64,000 bases of DNA, taken from NCBI GenBank assembly GCA_031216445.1, contig CM062218.1, positions 2,654,001 to 2,718,000 of the forward strand, written 5' to 3'. The position numbers and the translations under genes were made by a program. Below the pieces are notes generated by a model. The model had not been told where the DNA came from. It ran no database searches and worked only from the letters and a program-made list of their open reading frames with translations. This document shows, in pieces, positions 24,001 to 38,258 of this stretch. Source of the stretch: Lateolabrax maculatus (Eukaryota; Chordata; Actinopteri; Acropomatiformes; Lateolabracidae). Position 1 is the first letter of the stretch. Each line of letters begins with the position of its first letter.

Positions 24001-27000
24001 GTAGACAGACATGCACGCACACACTTGGAGATGGATTGTGTGATCTTGCCTGCAAGTCAGAGGATGACAAATTCACAGAAGGAGGCATCAATAATTTGAT
24101 TGACAGGTGGCCATGAGCATCTCTGACCTGAGGGGCAGAGGGAGAAGATAAAGAGGAAACTATTCAATATCCAACAGTTTCACAATGAAATAATCTGTTT
24201 ATCTTAATTAAGAAAAAAAAAAAAGAATAGACTGACTAGAGTATACATAAATATATATCTCATTCCAAAGCCATGTTCATTCTGCTGGTTTCAGTCTGTC
24301 CACAGGAGCGTTAGCGAGGCCCAACACTGATGTTGGGTGACGAGTTCTGGCTCACAGTCGGTGTTCCAGTTCATCCCAGAGGTGTTGGATGGGGTTGAGG
24401 TCAGAGCTTTGTGCAGCCCAGTCTAGTTCTTACACGGCAAAACTGGGAAACCATTTCTCTATGGTGCTTTATGTGCACGAGGGGCATTGTCGGAAAGGGA
24501 AAGGGACAAACACAAACTGATGCATATCTCCCCTTGTCTCCTGGAGTATAATTCATGTTGGGAGGCAGTCTTTGTTTAAAAGAAACCCCACAAAATTGCT
24601 CAGGCATCAGCGTGGACTCTGAGTCTTCTTAAGCTGCTTGGCTGGATAAAGCTTTACTGTTTTTTTTTTTTTTGGAGTTAAAGAAACAGAATTACAGTGT
24701 GCCTCGAGGAAGGCTGAAAAGCAGGCTGAAACATCAACTCATAAAGACAAATTAAACTGCAATTTCCTCCCGTGGCTGTGAAAATGTCTGTACAGGACCT
24801 TCGCTAAGACTGTAAAAGATAAAATCAAATTACAGAAGTATAACAGGAAGCCGGCAAACAGTTTAAGCTGTTTTCACAAATGAACTCCGGACAGTGTCCG
24901 GAGAATCAGGTCCGGGCGTTGTCCGGAGTTGCCCTTTCACACATTTCGCATATGTTATCCAGAGCCAGCGGCATGGGCAAAACATAGCAGCTGTGGATGA
25001 GAGGCGAGTTGACTGCTGGAAGTCAACAACACGCCCATTCGCTCGCTGTGAATTCTCCGGACGATGACCTGCTCTATTCACACATGGGCTCAATCGGAGA
25101 TTACATAGACTATGTACGAGGGAGCTGGCAGGGTAAAGTCTGTTTAATGTCCGGTCCAACTGATTCATAAATGTGCGTTCTCACTCACAGCTCCTCCGGG
25201 TAATGTGGAGATAAGTTCAGGGTTGCAGTGCATGTGTGAAAGGGACTTCAGTGTTTGTGTGTTACTCGCTCTGACTGCTCCGCTGAGAATCATCTCACAC
25301 TAAACAACATTATCAGAGCGGTGTGAGCTCCGACACGGCAGCGACCTCGACCGACCTGGAGTCACAGTCACACGAGCCACTGAAAATGGTCTCTGACTGT
25401 AAAAACAAGGCTTCTGTCAGTGTGAAGATGTGGCTGCAGATCTAAAAGTTTTTTAGTCAAGCACTGTTCATGGCCATTTGTGTTTTTTTTTACTATCTAG
25501 TTCATATATTTTAGAATATGGACAGAAAACCCAGGAACATGGTTCAGCTTTTTAGAGACGGACGAAGGACACCTTCTACATGAAAATTTAATCCAGACCA
25601 AAAATACCAAAGTGTCAAAAAATCTAAGAAAAAGGATTCAGAAAGTCCAGTTTGAGTAATACAGTATGTGCATTAGTTTTAAGGCTTACGTGAACCAAAA
25701 CCCTGCACAGCTGTTTATATTAATGTACGTTTTTACAACTCAGTCCAGTTTTTGTCACAGTTCTGATGCCACAGAAAAGTTACTAGTGACTTCGGGTCTG
25801 TATTCGCTGTTCTGAAACTCAAGTGTTGGTGTAGGTTGGACAGTATTTTAATTAAGATAAAGTATTGTAAGTTCCTGTATATGAATACATTTACCGTTAA
25901 CCTGCAGTACTGTTTGTCAGTCGTCCATCATGCGTTGAAAAGGAGGAGTCCTATCTTGGAACTTCCTGGTGGTTAACATGGAAATGTGAGACTTTATAAG
26001 CTGAGGAAGACCTTATGTTTATGAAAATATACAGATTATTACCTCTTAATGTCATCAGTCAAAGCAAAATGAAAATACAAGTGTAACACATGCAAAAATA
26101 GCACAGAAAAGAGAAAGAACATTGTGTTTTTCTTTGGCTCATGAGGGACAGTAAGTGACAGAAACCTCCAAAAGCTTGAGGGAGTTTGGGGTGGTCCAAG
26201 ACATCTTCCAAAATGCAACACACACACACACACACACACAGTCAGAACGGACGGATGGACGGATGAAGGTATTACCCAGACAAGCCGTAGTGAGCAGGAC
26301 TCCCTCAGTGTTTGGTGTCGGCTCAGAGCGTCCGCCGCTGAAGCGGAGGTGAGTCAGACTCCAGACTTCACTTCGGATCACTGTCACAGGCCGTGTGTCA
26401 CCTCACACACACACACACACACGCACACACACACCCACACACACACACACACGCACACACGCAGTGCCCAGAGCGATGGCAGCAGACAGGCGAGGGTCTG
26501 CCAGAGAGAGCTGTCAGGACCTATTGTTGCAGCGTCCCACAATGCCACCCTTCTTTAGACACTCACTTGTGTGTGTGTGTGTGTGTGTCAGCATACATGT
26601 GCAGGTGCATGTGTGTGTATGTGTGTGTGTGTAGCATGTTGTGGAAATGGCTTTTTCATGGCAGCTTTCTCTTTTCCGCCCTGCTGATCACATTTAAGTT
26701 CCTCTTACCTTTTCTTCTCTCTCTGCCCTTCCTCCCCATCCCTCCTCCTCCTCTTCATGTTTCCTGTAATAACCCAGACTTTACCTCCTTCTCCCTCCCC
26801 ATACACCCATATTGTCTTCTTTTTTTATTCCCTAAGCAATCATTTTCTCTTCTCTCCCTAATTTCTTCAACTCTTCCACTCATTCCTTCCCTCTTCATTT
26901 CAGTCCTTCCCTTCGTTTCATCTCCCTCTCCCTCCCTTCCTGTTCCCAGCCTTCCCTCTCCCACCTGTGTCCCCGTGGTGCAGTAATGCAGCTTTATTAG

Positions 27001-30000
27001 TCCTTGTGGAGCAGTTAAAGCAAGGCAGTGCTTTAAATGTAACATTTTCTACCACAAATCCCCTTTTACAATCTCTTCATCCCTCCTCCCCTGGTGCTTT
27101 TCACCATCCTCTCGTGGTTTCTTTTTGCTCTTAAAGTTAAAGCTGAACAAGTTAATTGTATTAGCAAGGACATTTGGTGTGTGTTGCTCTATACCAAAGA
27201 AAAGCAGACTAACAGTGGGATGAAACAGTGCTGAGACAAGTAGTCATTTGTCATTATTTATCGAGTAAAAATGACAAACATTCTCTAGTTACAACTTCTC
27301 AAATGTAAGAATCTGCTGCTTTCTCTGTTTCACATCATGTAAATGGTGAAATCTTTGTCCTTGACTGTTGACCCTCCAAGGATAAATGATATAGAAAATG
27401 GATGGATGGACAAAACCAATAAAGATCAAACTTATAAGAGTTTTCACTATGGTTAAGGTTTGGTGAGGTCTAGAGAAAGATCACAGTTCGGGTTAAAATC
27501 AATTATTGGTTAGTGTAAAATAACTACCTAATTGATCTGTGGGTAGAAAATGTATCAGAATCCAGTGTTTTTTTAAAACCATCCATCTACTGCGACTTCT
27601 TCTGTCTGCAGACTTTATTACTCTATAACAACGTGACACTGTTTCCTCCCGACAGACAAGAGTCATAATTACCACAGCCACTAGACTTGAACATAAAACA
27701 TTTTTTGGGGGCATTTGCTAAAGTGACCGATGCTGCTGTTTTTCTTAGGACAGTCTCAGATGAATGAATAATGAAAACAGCAATTACTTGCAGTTTTTAA
27801 CCAAAGACGTGAGTGGAAACAAGATAATCGTGTTGGTTCATGTGTCTTGTTTAATTGAGGAGACTGTTTCGATTTTTGCTTTCAAGTTTTAATTCTTAAC
27901 TTCCTGCGAGCAGAGAAATGACCACTCAGCAAAAAAAGCTGAGTCTGCAGCAATGGGACAGTCCTCTCTGCTGCTGCTCCTCTTCATGCTTAATGCCGAT
28001 AAAACGGGCGTATTTCTACATAAATATCTTTGCTGGTGTAGCTTTGAAGACGGATTAAATAAAGTAGCCTAAATCTCTCACTGACTCTCTTTCAAAGAGA
28101 AATCTGAATACATTTCATTGGTTTAAAAGTGAAAAACACAACTACATCGCCAACACAGTCCAGCAGATTGACTGAGGTAAAAACTCTGTTCTTGGCTAAA
28201 TGAAGCATGCAGCACCAGCAGGCCATTTGGCAGGCAGCACTTCTCTGTCATACTTCGATGTCTCAGATTCGTTTTCCCGAGACCTTCTGCTTTGTTGCCA
28301 AACAGATTAGACCGGTGGCCTTGTAATCTCCAGACTACAGAAAAATACCCAGAGGAAAATGTAGCAGAGGCTTTCTAAGGACAGCAGTAATCCAAACAAA
28401 AACTGTAGCTGCTTCATGTGGTTGGAAATATTACAATAGAAAACTAACCTGCCTTTTTTCAATTAGTCAGTGAATGGAAGTTTAGCTGCACTCAGAAACT
28501 AATTTAATTTGTTTGTTTTGAGGTGAAATGTTAAATTTGTTCTGTTGCTTGTTACTTTGATTCATTCGTGTGAATTATCACTGTGCAAATGAACTGTATC
28601 ACAATCCAATTATGTACTGTATACAGAAACTGATTATTTCCTAATTCTAACACAATTGATTACCACAGTAAACAGTTTGGAAAAGAAAGCACGGCCTGTT
28701 CTAAATAATTGAACAACAGCTTTTTTGGTTTATACTTGCTCATATTAATGAAAATCATATCACAGATATGACTGTAAATAACATCTGAGGTCATGAAGAA
28801 GAAACCCTTCCCTTTTATAGCTGATGGTCCTTTGTTTTTGTTCGACTCCACTGCAGAGACTTTGGTTACGTGTACAAACAGAAATGACCTTTTCCTCAAA
28901 GGTCAGTAGCCTCACACATACTGTACCAAAGCCCAGAGCTCAGAGCCGCGTGCTTCACAGTCTAACAAGCAAACATTACACTGCAGCCTCGCAAGACACA
29001 ATTTATAATCAGACTCGGAGTCAGATTAATTACCAAGTACAATGCACGGACAAGAATTTGCATCTTTCACATCGGAGTTGCCAATTTTCCCCAAAGTGTT
29101 TTGGTGGTAAAACCAGACACATAATTACACAGGACCCAACTCTCATTTATGGGAAAAATGCTCTGCTGCACAAGAAGTAATGTGGTTTTATTATAAATCA
29201 CTCAATCAAGAAAATGTATCTGCAACACATTTGATAGTCGATGAATCATTTTCAAGTAGAAATGACAAATATTGTCCAGCTTCTCAGTTGTGAGGATTTG
29301 CTGCTTTTTTTAGTTTTAAGTGACAATAAACTCCATATTTTTGGACTTCAGGAAACCGTGATTGGTTTTCAGTATTCACCTATTTCAACTTCTCAGTGGA
29401 AATATTTGGCTCTTTAGCGTCTAAAACGTTGCCTGTCTGCTTTTTGGTGACACACTTTCACTTTCTTCTTCCAGACATCAGTGAACATGGACTTATGAGC
29501 AGTGATAGCCACCACGCATGAACAAAGCAAAGAACGCCACCTACAGACATTCAATCACAGAAAAGGAGGCAGTTTGATTGACAGGAGACCTCTGGGAAGT
29601 GCATAAAAAAGAATGAGTCTAAATCAAATTAACAAGAGATCTCACAGACGATCACCCAAACTGAAATGATAAAAAAGAAGTCATCCAGAGTTGGAGTGTA
29701 AATGGTCATTAGGTCGCCTAACTCTGAGTGACAGTAATGACACTGAAGCTGGCTGCGTTTCCTCCAGGTACTGCAGGGAACTCTGGGTAAATGTCCATCA
29801 AATGGCCCCCGAGTGATCAGTGACACTGTTAGCTGTTTGAACTTCACTTATTAGTCCAAGCAGCTGTTGTTTCACGTGGCGGCGCTGTGGGTGTTATTTC
29901 AGCCCTTTTCACCGTCTTCTCTTGTATTACTGATGTTTTGGTTCTCCTTCCTCACAGTTTAATATTATGGATGCAGATATTAGAAGACAGAGTAAGTTTT

Positions 30001-30617
30001 GCCAATCATCAGGATGTAACTTTAATATAAACTGGTTACAGTATTTAATGAAATAGGAGTTTTTTTTGGGGGGGGGGGGTCTTTAAATTGGGTTATTAAA
30101 TATGTTATTAAGATGTGTTTAGTTTGAAGAATTATTTGACAAATTAGAAAAATGTGTCACTTATTCAGATTTGTCATGGTGGTTGGTGTCAAGCAGATGT
30201 AACCTAAACAAAATAAAGTATTTTAATGACAAAAGTTACAAATAAATTTCTGAAAATAAAATCAGATTTGCATCAGTGATCACAGCTGAATTCTGTTTTT
30301 ACTGACGTTTCTGTTCACACTCCATAACCGCCCTTCCCTCCTCCTGCTTCTCCTCCTCCTCCTTTTCTTATCTTTCCAGCTTTTTACTTTTTCTTATTTT
30401 CCCAGCAGCCCTTGCTGTTTGCTCCTCGACATACCCTCTCGCCCTTCGGTTTTTGAGCTTCGATCAATCTCTTGGTTTTCTTCCTCTCCGCCCTTCCTTC
30501 TTCAATATTCCCCCTCTCTGTTTTTTGAGAGCCTTCTGCTTCCCTCTGCATCTCTCTCGCCCTCCCCTCTCTCCCCCGTGGCTCCGGCAGGGAGCTCCAT
30601 CAACTCCAGAGGTCTCT

Positions 30618-30651
<34 letters not shown>

Positions 30652-30780
30652 GGGGGGTTTGTATGTGCCTCCATGCGTGGGTGTGTTGTGTGGAGTAAAT
30701 GGCCTCCAGGATCCCCTGGGTTGCATCTCAAATGTACTCACAGAGAGCAGAGTCATGACTAAGACTGCATGCCTTTCATT

Positions 30781-30828
<48 letters not shown>

Positions 30829-30968
30829 GAAGGGGAGAGAGACGCATGTCTAACAAAGTTGAATAAATCAGCTGAACTCACTCCTCTGGTAGAAATGCAG
30901 TTTTTCACCCAGAGTACTGGGTCAAGTCTGGAAAATGTGTTATGAAACGTGTGTCTGCGTTATGTGCA

Positions 30969-31018
<50 letters not shown>

Positions 31019-34000
31019 ACCTCAGGTGTTCAGGAATCACCGACTCTAAAGTAAAACTGATTTTGTTATCAAACTTTTATAAACTCTGATTATGTAACTT
31101 TTAGGCTAAGACATAAAACTTTTAGTGAAATACTGCTGAAGTTTCAAACAGTTTGAAAGGAAATTCCTCCTCCTTCGTCTGATGCTCTCACTCTGTCGTA
31201 CATCACCGGCTTGTTATTTTAAAGTTCAATTCAGTAGTCATTTATCTTCTTTTGTGATTTATACACTCTCCTGTGTGTCTCTGTGTTTTAGAGACTGTCC
31301 TCCAGTAAAACAATAGCGTTATTGTTTATTCAGATAAAATAAATTTATGTTAAGTAGCAAAAGTCAGAAGAAGTTGGTTGCATAACATCACCTCCATCAC
31401 TTCTCACGCATGCCGATGCTCGAAAGTAAAGTAGCTCTGTGCCAAATGTGTAAAGAAATCTGACTTTCTCAAACAATTACATGACTTTATAATCCGAAAT
31501 CTTGAAGGACACATACAAGACGTAGCCAAGTAGGTTTAAGGTTGTTGTTTAGCTGTTTGGTTTTAGTTCACTCTCACTGCTCTGGTGGCGTCGTTTTCAC
31601 CCACAGCAGGCAGCTGTTTTCAGTGAAAAAGTTCCTTCAACTCACTGTACACCACCTGCTCAGCACCAAACAGCAGGCAGACACAGTCTGCAACTCGCTG
31701 GTGAACATAGTGGAGCAGCTAAAGAGCCAGATATTTCCTTCAGGAGGTTGGTGGAGACCAAAAACGGTGCTAAAAGAGAGTGAATATCGGACTTCCACCC
31801 ATCAGAGGACAGAAACACGACTCCAAATGAATGATCGTGTTGTTGCGTAACTGCTGGATGTGTTAATAAGCAACTGTTCACTAAGAAGATCACCATATCA
31901 ACAAGGTAGATGATATATCAATGGGCCAAGAGAGTTAGTTAAAAAACAGCGAGTGTGCCTCGCAGCTGCATTGCATTCGTGTCTGTTCTCTGTTCATCCT
32001 CTGTGCTGATGGATTTCTCTGTTATTGATGTTGCTGCTAACTGGCAACTTAAGAAAGAAGCTCTCGCTGTTTGATTCAGTGGGACTGAAAGCGAAAGGTT
32101 TACTGTTGCTGAGGTCTAAAACATTTTCTGGTATCAGAACGCTCTGTGGCTCAGGAGGACTCCCCTTGAGAAAAATATCATAACTAAGTGGACCAGCCGG
32201 GTGAAATAAACCTGAAATGAAAATGGAAATATATCAGGGCAGAGCAGTCTCACTGCTATCTGTCATAGCTGCTGGAAAATTCTGATGTTTTATTATTCTG
32301 TTTAGGCACATATTTAGACACTAGCAGCATTTTAAAGAATATATATTGTTGTTTGGAGTATTTTTTTTCTTTTTAAATAGATATATAGCATTTTTAAATC
32401 AAGCCTTACACCTTGTGCAACAGCAGGTTCTTTTACAACCTGTACAAATCGATTGCTTGGAGCGACTGTGGTACAGAGCTGTCATTTCTTGTCCCTTGAG
32501 ATGAAGTACGACGTCTCCAAACTGTATCTTCTACCCCTGAACAGTGATGGCAACCCCACCGCCTCCACCCTTTGCCTAGAAGGGCTTTATTGATATTGAT
32601 TTGGATGGAAAGCTTAAGTCGCCATTGAAGGGAGTATGAAGGCTGAGGTATTTTTAGGCACTGTCGATTGGCAGCGCTCCTGTCAGTGGGGGTGGGACCT
32701 GGCAGAGAGCTTAAAATCAATGCAGACGGCGTCGATGTGGATGTTGGACCATACGTTGAGAATACAATACATACAAGAAATATCGGCTGTTAGTGCGAAG
32801 TAGAGTGATAAGTGAGTCCAAGCTGTCTTATTGATCTCAGCTGTTAAATCCACTTCAATCAGCCTTTCATCAAAAAGGAGATGAAAGAGAGGTGATGGGC
32901 TAAAGGAGGATTTTTAAGCTTCAAACAATGAACTGCTCTACTGATGAGAGTCTGGAAAGCTCAAGATTATTCCTGCTTGAAACTATCTTAAGAGTGACAT
33001 TCAACAATTTGATTCAACAAGTGATATTCAATTCAAACACTTTTCTACATAAGCACCCTCATCTTGACTTCTGTTATTTGTAGCTGAAGTTGGACTAATT
33101 TCATAGCACTTGACTTTAAGTATTTTAGTGTCTCCTGCAGCGTTTTGGATCTAAAAGGAGCTGTGGGGAGGCGAAGCAGCGATTTATCTCAGTTCTTACC
33201 ACGAGATATTAGAGATGTAGGTTATAATTTGTGTTAACACGGGGGAGGCCTCTCCTTTCACCGCCACTTAAATCTAATATCCTCCAACATCCCAGGCCTC
33301 GCTGACTCATACAGGTCGTGCCCCCCTCCCCGTGCCAAGGCATGGTGTGGATAATTAATCTAATTTTAGCACCGGCTCTCAGTGTTATACTGGACAGAGA
33401 TTTTCACTCATCTTAACGATGCGACAATAGCTGGTGAGTCCAAGAAGAAACACTTGTGATTCTTTATGATCCACGTGAGAAGACGGAGCGTATTTGCATG
33501 CACACTAGTGTCCTGGTTATGAGTCATATCCTGTTTTTGTATATATTTGTGATATAATCATTGCCTGGGACACAATGTCACAAACTAGCTAACTAACTAG
33601 ATTGTGAGAGAAAAGGAGCGCACAACGGAGCTCAATCAAGTGCATGTAGGGCTGAAATTATCCCTCGAAAATTAAAAGACAATTTTCATAATCTATTAAT
33701 TGTTAGTAATGAAAATAACTGTTACTTGAGGCGCTATATGCACAAATGTGTGAGATTTGTGCTGTGTACGTGTTAAAATCTGCCAAATCAGAGAGGGAAA
33801 ACATACAAGGTGGATGACAGCTGGAAGTGAGACAGAAAATGAGCTAATGGGGGAGCTTTTATAGCCTTCAGGGCCCAGGATGGCCAGGTGAACCACATCA
33901 GCTGACAACCCTCCCAAAGCTTATGAATCATACCAGGAGCAACAAGGACTGCTTCCCAGACAGAGTGGGAGGGATGTCACAAAAGAGTTGTATTCATATC

Positions 34001-34699
34001 CCCGATTACATGATTTAAAGCTCTCAAAGTGTCTGATCGGTGTCTGCTGTCTGTACAGGCTGGTCATCTGCAGAAGTCTCTGCGACGTCTAAATCACCAG
34101 AAACAGTTGAGAATGCACTTAGTGTGCAGTATGGCTGCCTGAGCACTTGCTGGAGTTTAATGCTGTATCTGAATATGGCTTCTCAATTTTAACTGCCAGT
34201 AATGGAGCATAAGCCTGACAAGTGATACTCATACAACCTTTTTTTTACACACTGTTTGCATCAGGCTTTCACTTTCATTGCAAAATGCTGATAATGGCTA
34301 TCAATAGGAGGGTCAAACCCAGGTTAAAGGAATCAAAAATGAACAAAGTCATGTAACTGAACCAGATAAAACAAACATAACGTGCTTCACATAAATCCCC
34401 AGATGTTTTAAGATGGTTTATAGCTCAGTTTCTGTTGTATGGGGAGCCATTTCTTCATTTTTTTTACCATAATTACTGTATCTCATCTCTTTGTGTGACT
34501 CAGTTCCAGTACATGCTTATGTGATCTTAGACCAAAGTATTCCTGCACACTGGTGTATTTTCAGCATTCTTCACAGCCTCACTAAGTGATCTTTGGTTCC
34601 TCTTCCTGCCTAAAATCCAGCCAGTGACCTTACACTCAAAATCTAAACCGCTCTACTGTCTGAGCCACCGCTGATGGCAACTCATTATCTCTCCACTAC

Positions 34700-34730
<31 letters not shown>

Positions 34731-37700
34731 GCACACTCCAGACTGTGTAGAATCAGTCTACACCACCTATAATAAAAGTGCCGCTCACTCATCGTGAGCT
34801 TGGTGACAGGAAAGCAAAGTAATGTCTTCACATTTGATAAAGAGCATCCTTAAAAATACGAGGCCTGGCAGCAGGTTTCAGGGATAAAACCTTTTGTAAT
34901 TTTTGCACACACATTATCAGAAACAGAAACAGAACAGACCTCAATTCCACAAAACACATGTAAAGGATGTCAAAGATAAAAGAATGCTGTGCTGAAACCC
35001 CAAGTATATCCACACATCTCTTAAAACTGAACTGAAACTACATTAAACCCAGGCAACGCAATCAGCTTGTCCGTGTCAACTTTTACTGTTTACTTCACAC
35101 TGCATTACACAGCAGCATGTGTGCACCAGCAGCTAAAACCAGCAAAGAGAAAACAAGGAACCGAAACAACATCCAATGTAGCATCAAAACAGTTTGAGAA
35201 AGAGAGTACCAAGGGAGAAGGACAAATGGAAATGACTGTGATAATTTAACAGTATTCATTTGAAATAATTGGGATCAATTTAGTAATTCCAGTCAACAAA
35301 TCACTACTTAATTCCATCTGCTGAGACTGGAAAAAACAGTACGCAGCTTCACACACAGGTGAGTTGAGGAGCTGGTCTGCTGTGTGAAGCCCCCCTGCCC
35401 TCTGTAGCGGACCAACCGCTGCTGGGTGATGGAAAACGTGCCAATAACTGTGCGCCGCTTGTGATCTTTCTTGGGAATGTTGCCCCCGACGCCCAGTTTG
35501 TGATACTGCAAATGCAAGGGGCTTTCATCAGCTTGTTTTAACTCATTCGGCGATAGTGTCCTCACAGACATTTATTTAAATGAAAATCTTCGAGATTATT
35601 ACTTTAAATTAACTGACGTTGACGAGGTGGATACGTCACCTGATACTTATTGGTTAGTAGACAAAACAAACATCCCCTCCCAAAAAGAAAACTAAGAGAC
35701 ACAAAGAGAAAATAATGAAGGGGAAACAAACTGTCACTGAACATGGACATCATTTAACATACATTAAAGCTTTTAACGCGTGTGCTTTCACAGGCTGCAC
35801 TAGATAACCTAATTTACTGTTAAGGTCACGCTCAAGGTCATCATGTAAAGGAAGGAGACTGTTGAGTCACAGCCACAGTTTTGTGTTTTATTACCACTAA
35901 ATTATTAAAGCAGTGCTCCATTATTTATGACAATAACTCGCAGAATGGCTTCCCCTTTCATCACCCTCAAATACTTTAGAATCATCTCTGGCCTTCGTGA
36001 CTCATACTGGTCGTGCCCTCTGTGTGCCAAAGCTTGGCGTGGATAATTGATCTAATTTTAGCATGCTGTGTTTGTGTGCGAGTGTGTGTGTGAGAGAGAG
36101 AGAGAAATACTGGACAGCGTTGTCATTTTCCCTCAGCGAGCATGTTGAAGGCTGCACCAGTTTGACAGACTGTTATCTCCTTGTCCCTCAGTCTGTCAGT
36201 GTTCCTCGCTCACTCCTCTATCTTCCTGTTTCTGCTTCCCTCGCTCGCCCTCTCCTACCGTGGACGGTTAAGACAAAGCGATTGTGTATTCTGGACTGAT
36301 ATTTTCTGTTTCCTGCATGTGGCTTGATACCTGTAGCTATTGAAGCACCTGTGATAATGAAATGATCTTAAATTCATCTCCCTCTGTTTTCTTTCTCTCT
36401 TTTCCTCTCCAGCAGCGGATGCGGTGCCTGTACGGAAAGATGGGGATCAGGTAAAATGCTATTATCTTTTTTTTTCTTTTTTAATGCCTCCATTTCTGCA
36501 CACCTCAATCTATTTTCCCATTTTGCTGAAAGCCACTGTGACCGGATACAAAAGACACCGGTGCTGGTGTCCTCAGCTCTCCTCTTACATCTGAACGGTC
36601 TCCACACAGAAATGGCGGTGTGTGAGAGTGTCGTTTCTTGTCTCCTCAAATCTTTCAGAGGTGAGAAAAAGAGGCGCCGTTACTCACCGAGAGCTGCCTC
36701 CTGCTGTCAGACGGCCAGGCCTCGGCATCAAGAAAGGTCGCCCAGATTTAAACTTTGAAAAACAGAAAAACGATTCGTTATGTGGGGAGAGAGGGTTTTC
36801 TTTTCACAGTGTGTGTGTGTGTGTGTGTGTGTGCAGGTATGTGCTTCATTGTTAGGGTGTGTCTGTGTTGCCTTTAGTGTACAGGACAGTCAGAAAGTAT
36901 TAGGAGATTTGTCACTGTTTATCTCTCTTTCATTTTTCATTTGAGGGTGTTTATATTCCTGTTGTGATGCTCAGACCTTTTTATACACAGTCCCCCAATT
37001 TTCAGACAATTCATAAGGACAACTTCCCAACAGAGACGAGGCAGCTGGGGTTTTTATGGCCCAAACAGTGGGATGTTCTCGACTGGCCGAGTCAGTCACC
37101 TGACCTCATTCCTGATTATTCCTTTTGCTGCTGAATACCATACTGGAGGCAAAAAGGCCCAGAAGATGAAGAGAAGCTGGCTGCAGTGCAGGCCGTAGGC
37201 TGCAGACACTCACTGAAATTTTAAATACAATGGGACGTCTCGGTGGGCGAGTGGTTAAGGCACGCGCCATAAAACCGTAATGTCCTCGGTTCAATTTGTT
37301 GCCAGTCACGCCTCTTCTTCAAACCCCTTGTGTCTTATCTGTCACAAAGACAAAAAAATTTAACTATAAATACTATACTTGAAAACTTTAATTTGTTAGA
37401 GAAAGTTTATGTTAATTGTTTATCTCAGCTGCCTCACAGCAAGCAGGTCCTGGGTATGTTTGCCTCGGGGGGCGCTCCGGTTTCATCCCACAGTCCAGAT
37501 TAATCCGTGACTCTAAATTGGTCGAGGTGTGAACGGGTGTCTGTCTGCATGTGTCAGCTCTGTGATAGCTTGGCAACCCGTCCAGGGGTCGGGGGGTGTG
37601 CCCTGTCTCTCCCCCACTGTGAGCAGGGACAGGCTAAGCCCCCCCCTGCAGGGTAAGCAGGTATAGATAGAAGACGGAAGGACGTTTGTTTGCTTTCGGC

Positions 37701-38221
37701 CCAGGAGAGTTGGGTGCTATGCATAAAAAGGGTGAACAGTCCTACACTGTTCCACTGATGTATATGTGAACACCATCAAATTAAAGCTGACAGTCAGAAC
37801 TTTGTTTTATATTAAATCCAATGTGCTGCAGTACAGACACACCAAAACAAATGTGTCCCTGTACTGATACTTTGACTGCACTGTATCTATCAACTGCTTG
37901 ATTGTGTGTTTGGTGAATTAATGCTTCACGTAAAAAGCAGTAATGTATCACATACTAGTGATCCTGCACTAAAATCCTGCACTAGTCTTTACTGTCCCAT
38001 GATGGCCTGAATGCTGTTTCAGAGGCTTTTTGAACCAGACACGAATATTAATAACAACTACTGAACATGTCTCAATGTCTGGCAAGAAAATAGAAAAAAA
38101 TTAAGACACACTGGCAGGAAATATTAGTAACAGCCTTCAGAAGCTCATATTAGTCCAACCTATCTGTACTGCTGCGTGTATGGCTGCACTCTCGTGCCTG
38201 GATGTGCGTGACTGGGTGCGA

Positions 38222-38258
<37 letters not shown>

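Larger units (their letters stand above)
14326..36412 (+). other. fam131b: fam131b intron 1 (about 22 kb)
   Basis: Runs from the donor GTAAGA to the acceptor CTCTCCAG/CAG. It makes up about a third of the window and holds many repeats, listed separately. It also holds candidate regulatory elements at 18300-18480, 33250-33420 and 35949-36140. No credible internal exon was found on either strand. Stretches without an entry of their own (for example 17200-18290, 18490-19550, 21300-23250, 25260-26200, 27415-30340, 31900-33240, 33430-34690, 34740-35940) show only AT-rich unique-looking DNA. Confidence 0.75.
36876..37890 (+). mobile_element. Tc1/mariner-like relic interrupted by two short repeats
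   Basis: The left end holds GACAGTCAGAAAGTATTAGG and ATTTGAGGGTGTTTATATTC, then CCCCCAATTTTCAG. A transposase remnant at about 37060-37205 encodes WDVLDWPSQSPDLIPD, the WPxQSPDLxP block of Tc1-like transposases, then collapses. Homology resumes at about 37740 with AATTAAAGCTGACAGTCAGA and ends at the GTCCCTGTACTGATACTTT / CACTGTAT terminus. Between lie the SINE at 37231-37360 and the repeat at 37421-37685, both later insertions. Same family as 5380-6050. Confidence 0.65.

Noticed and set aside
26393..26986. 197-residue plus-strand open frame
   Set aside because: Crosses a CA array, GT arrays and a CT-rich tract. Low-complexity translation only.
37231..37300. tRNA-Ser gene
   Set aside because: A and B boxes are present, but the stems do not pair and the body is a known style of SINE.
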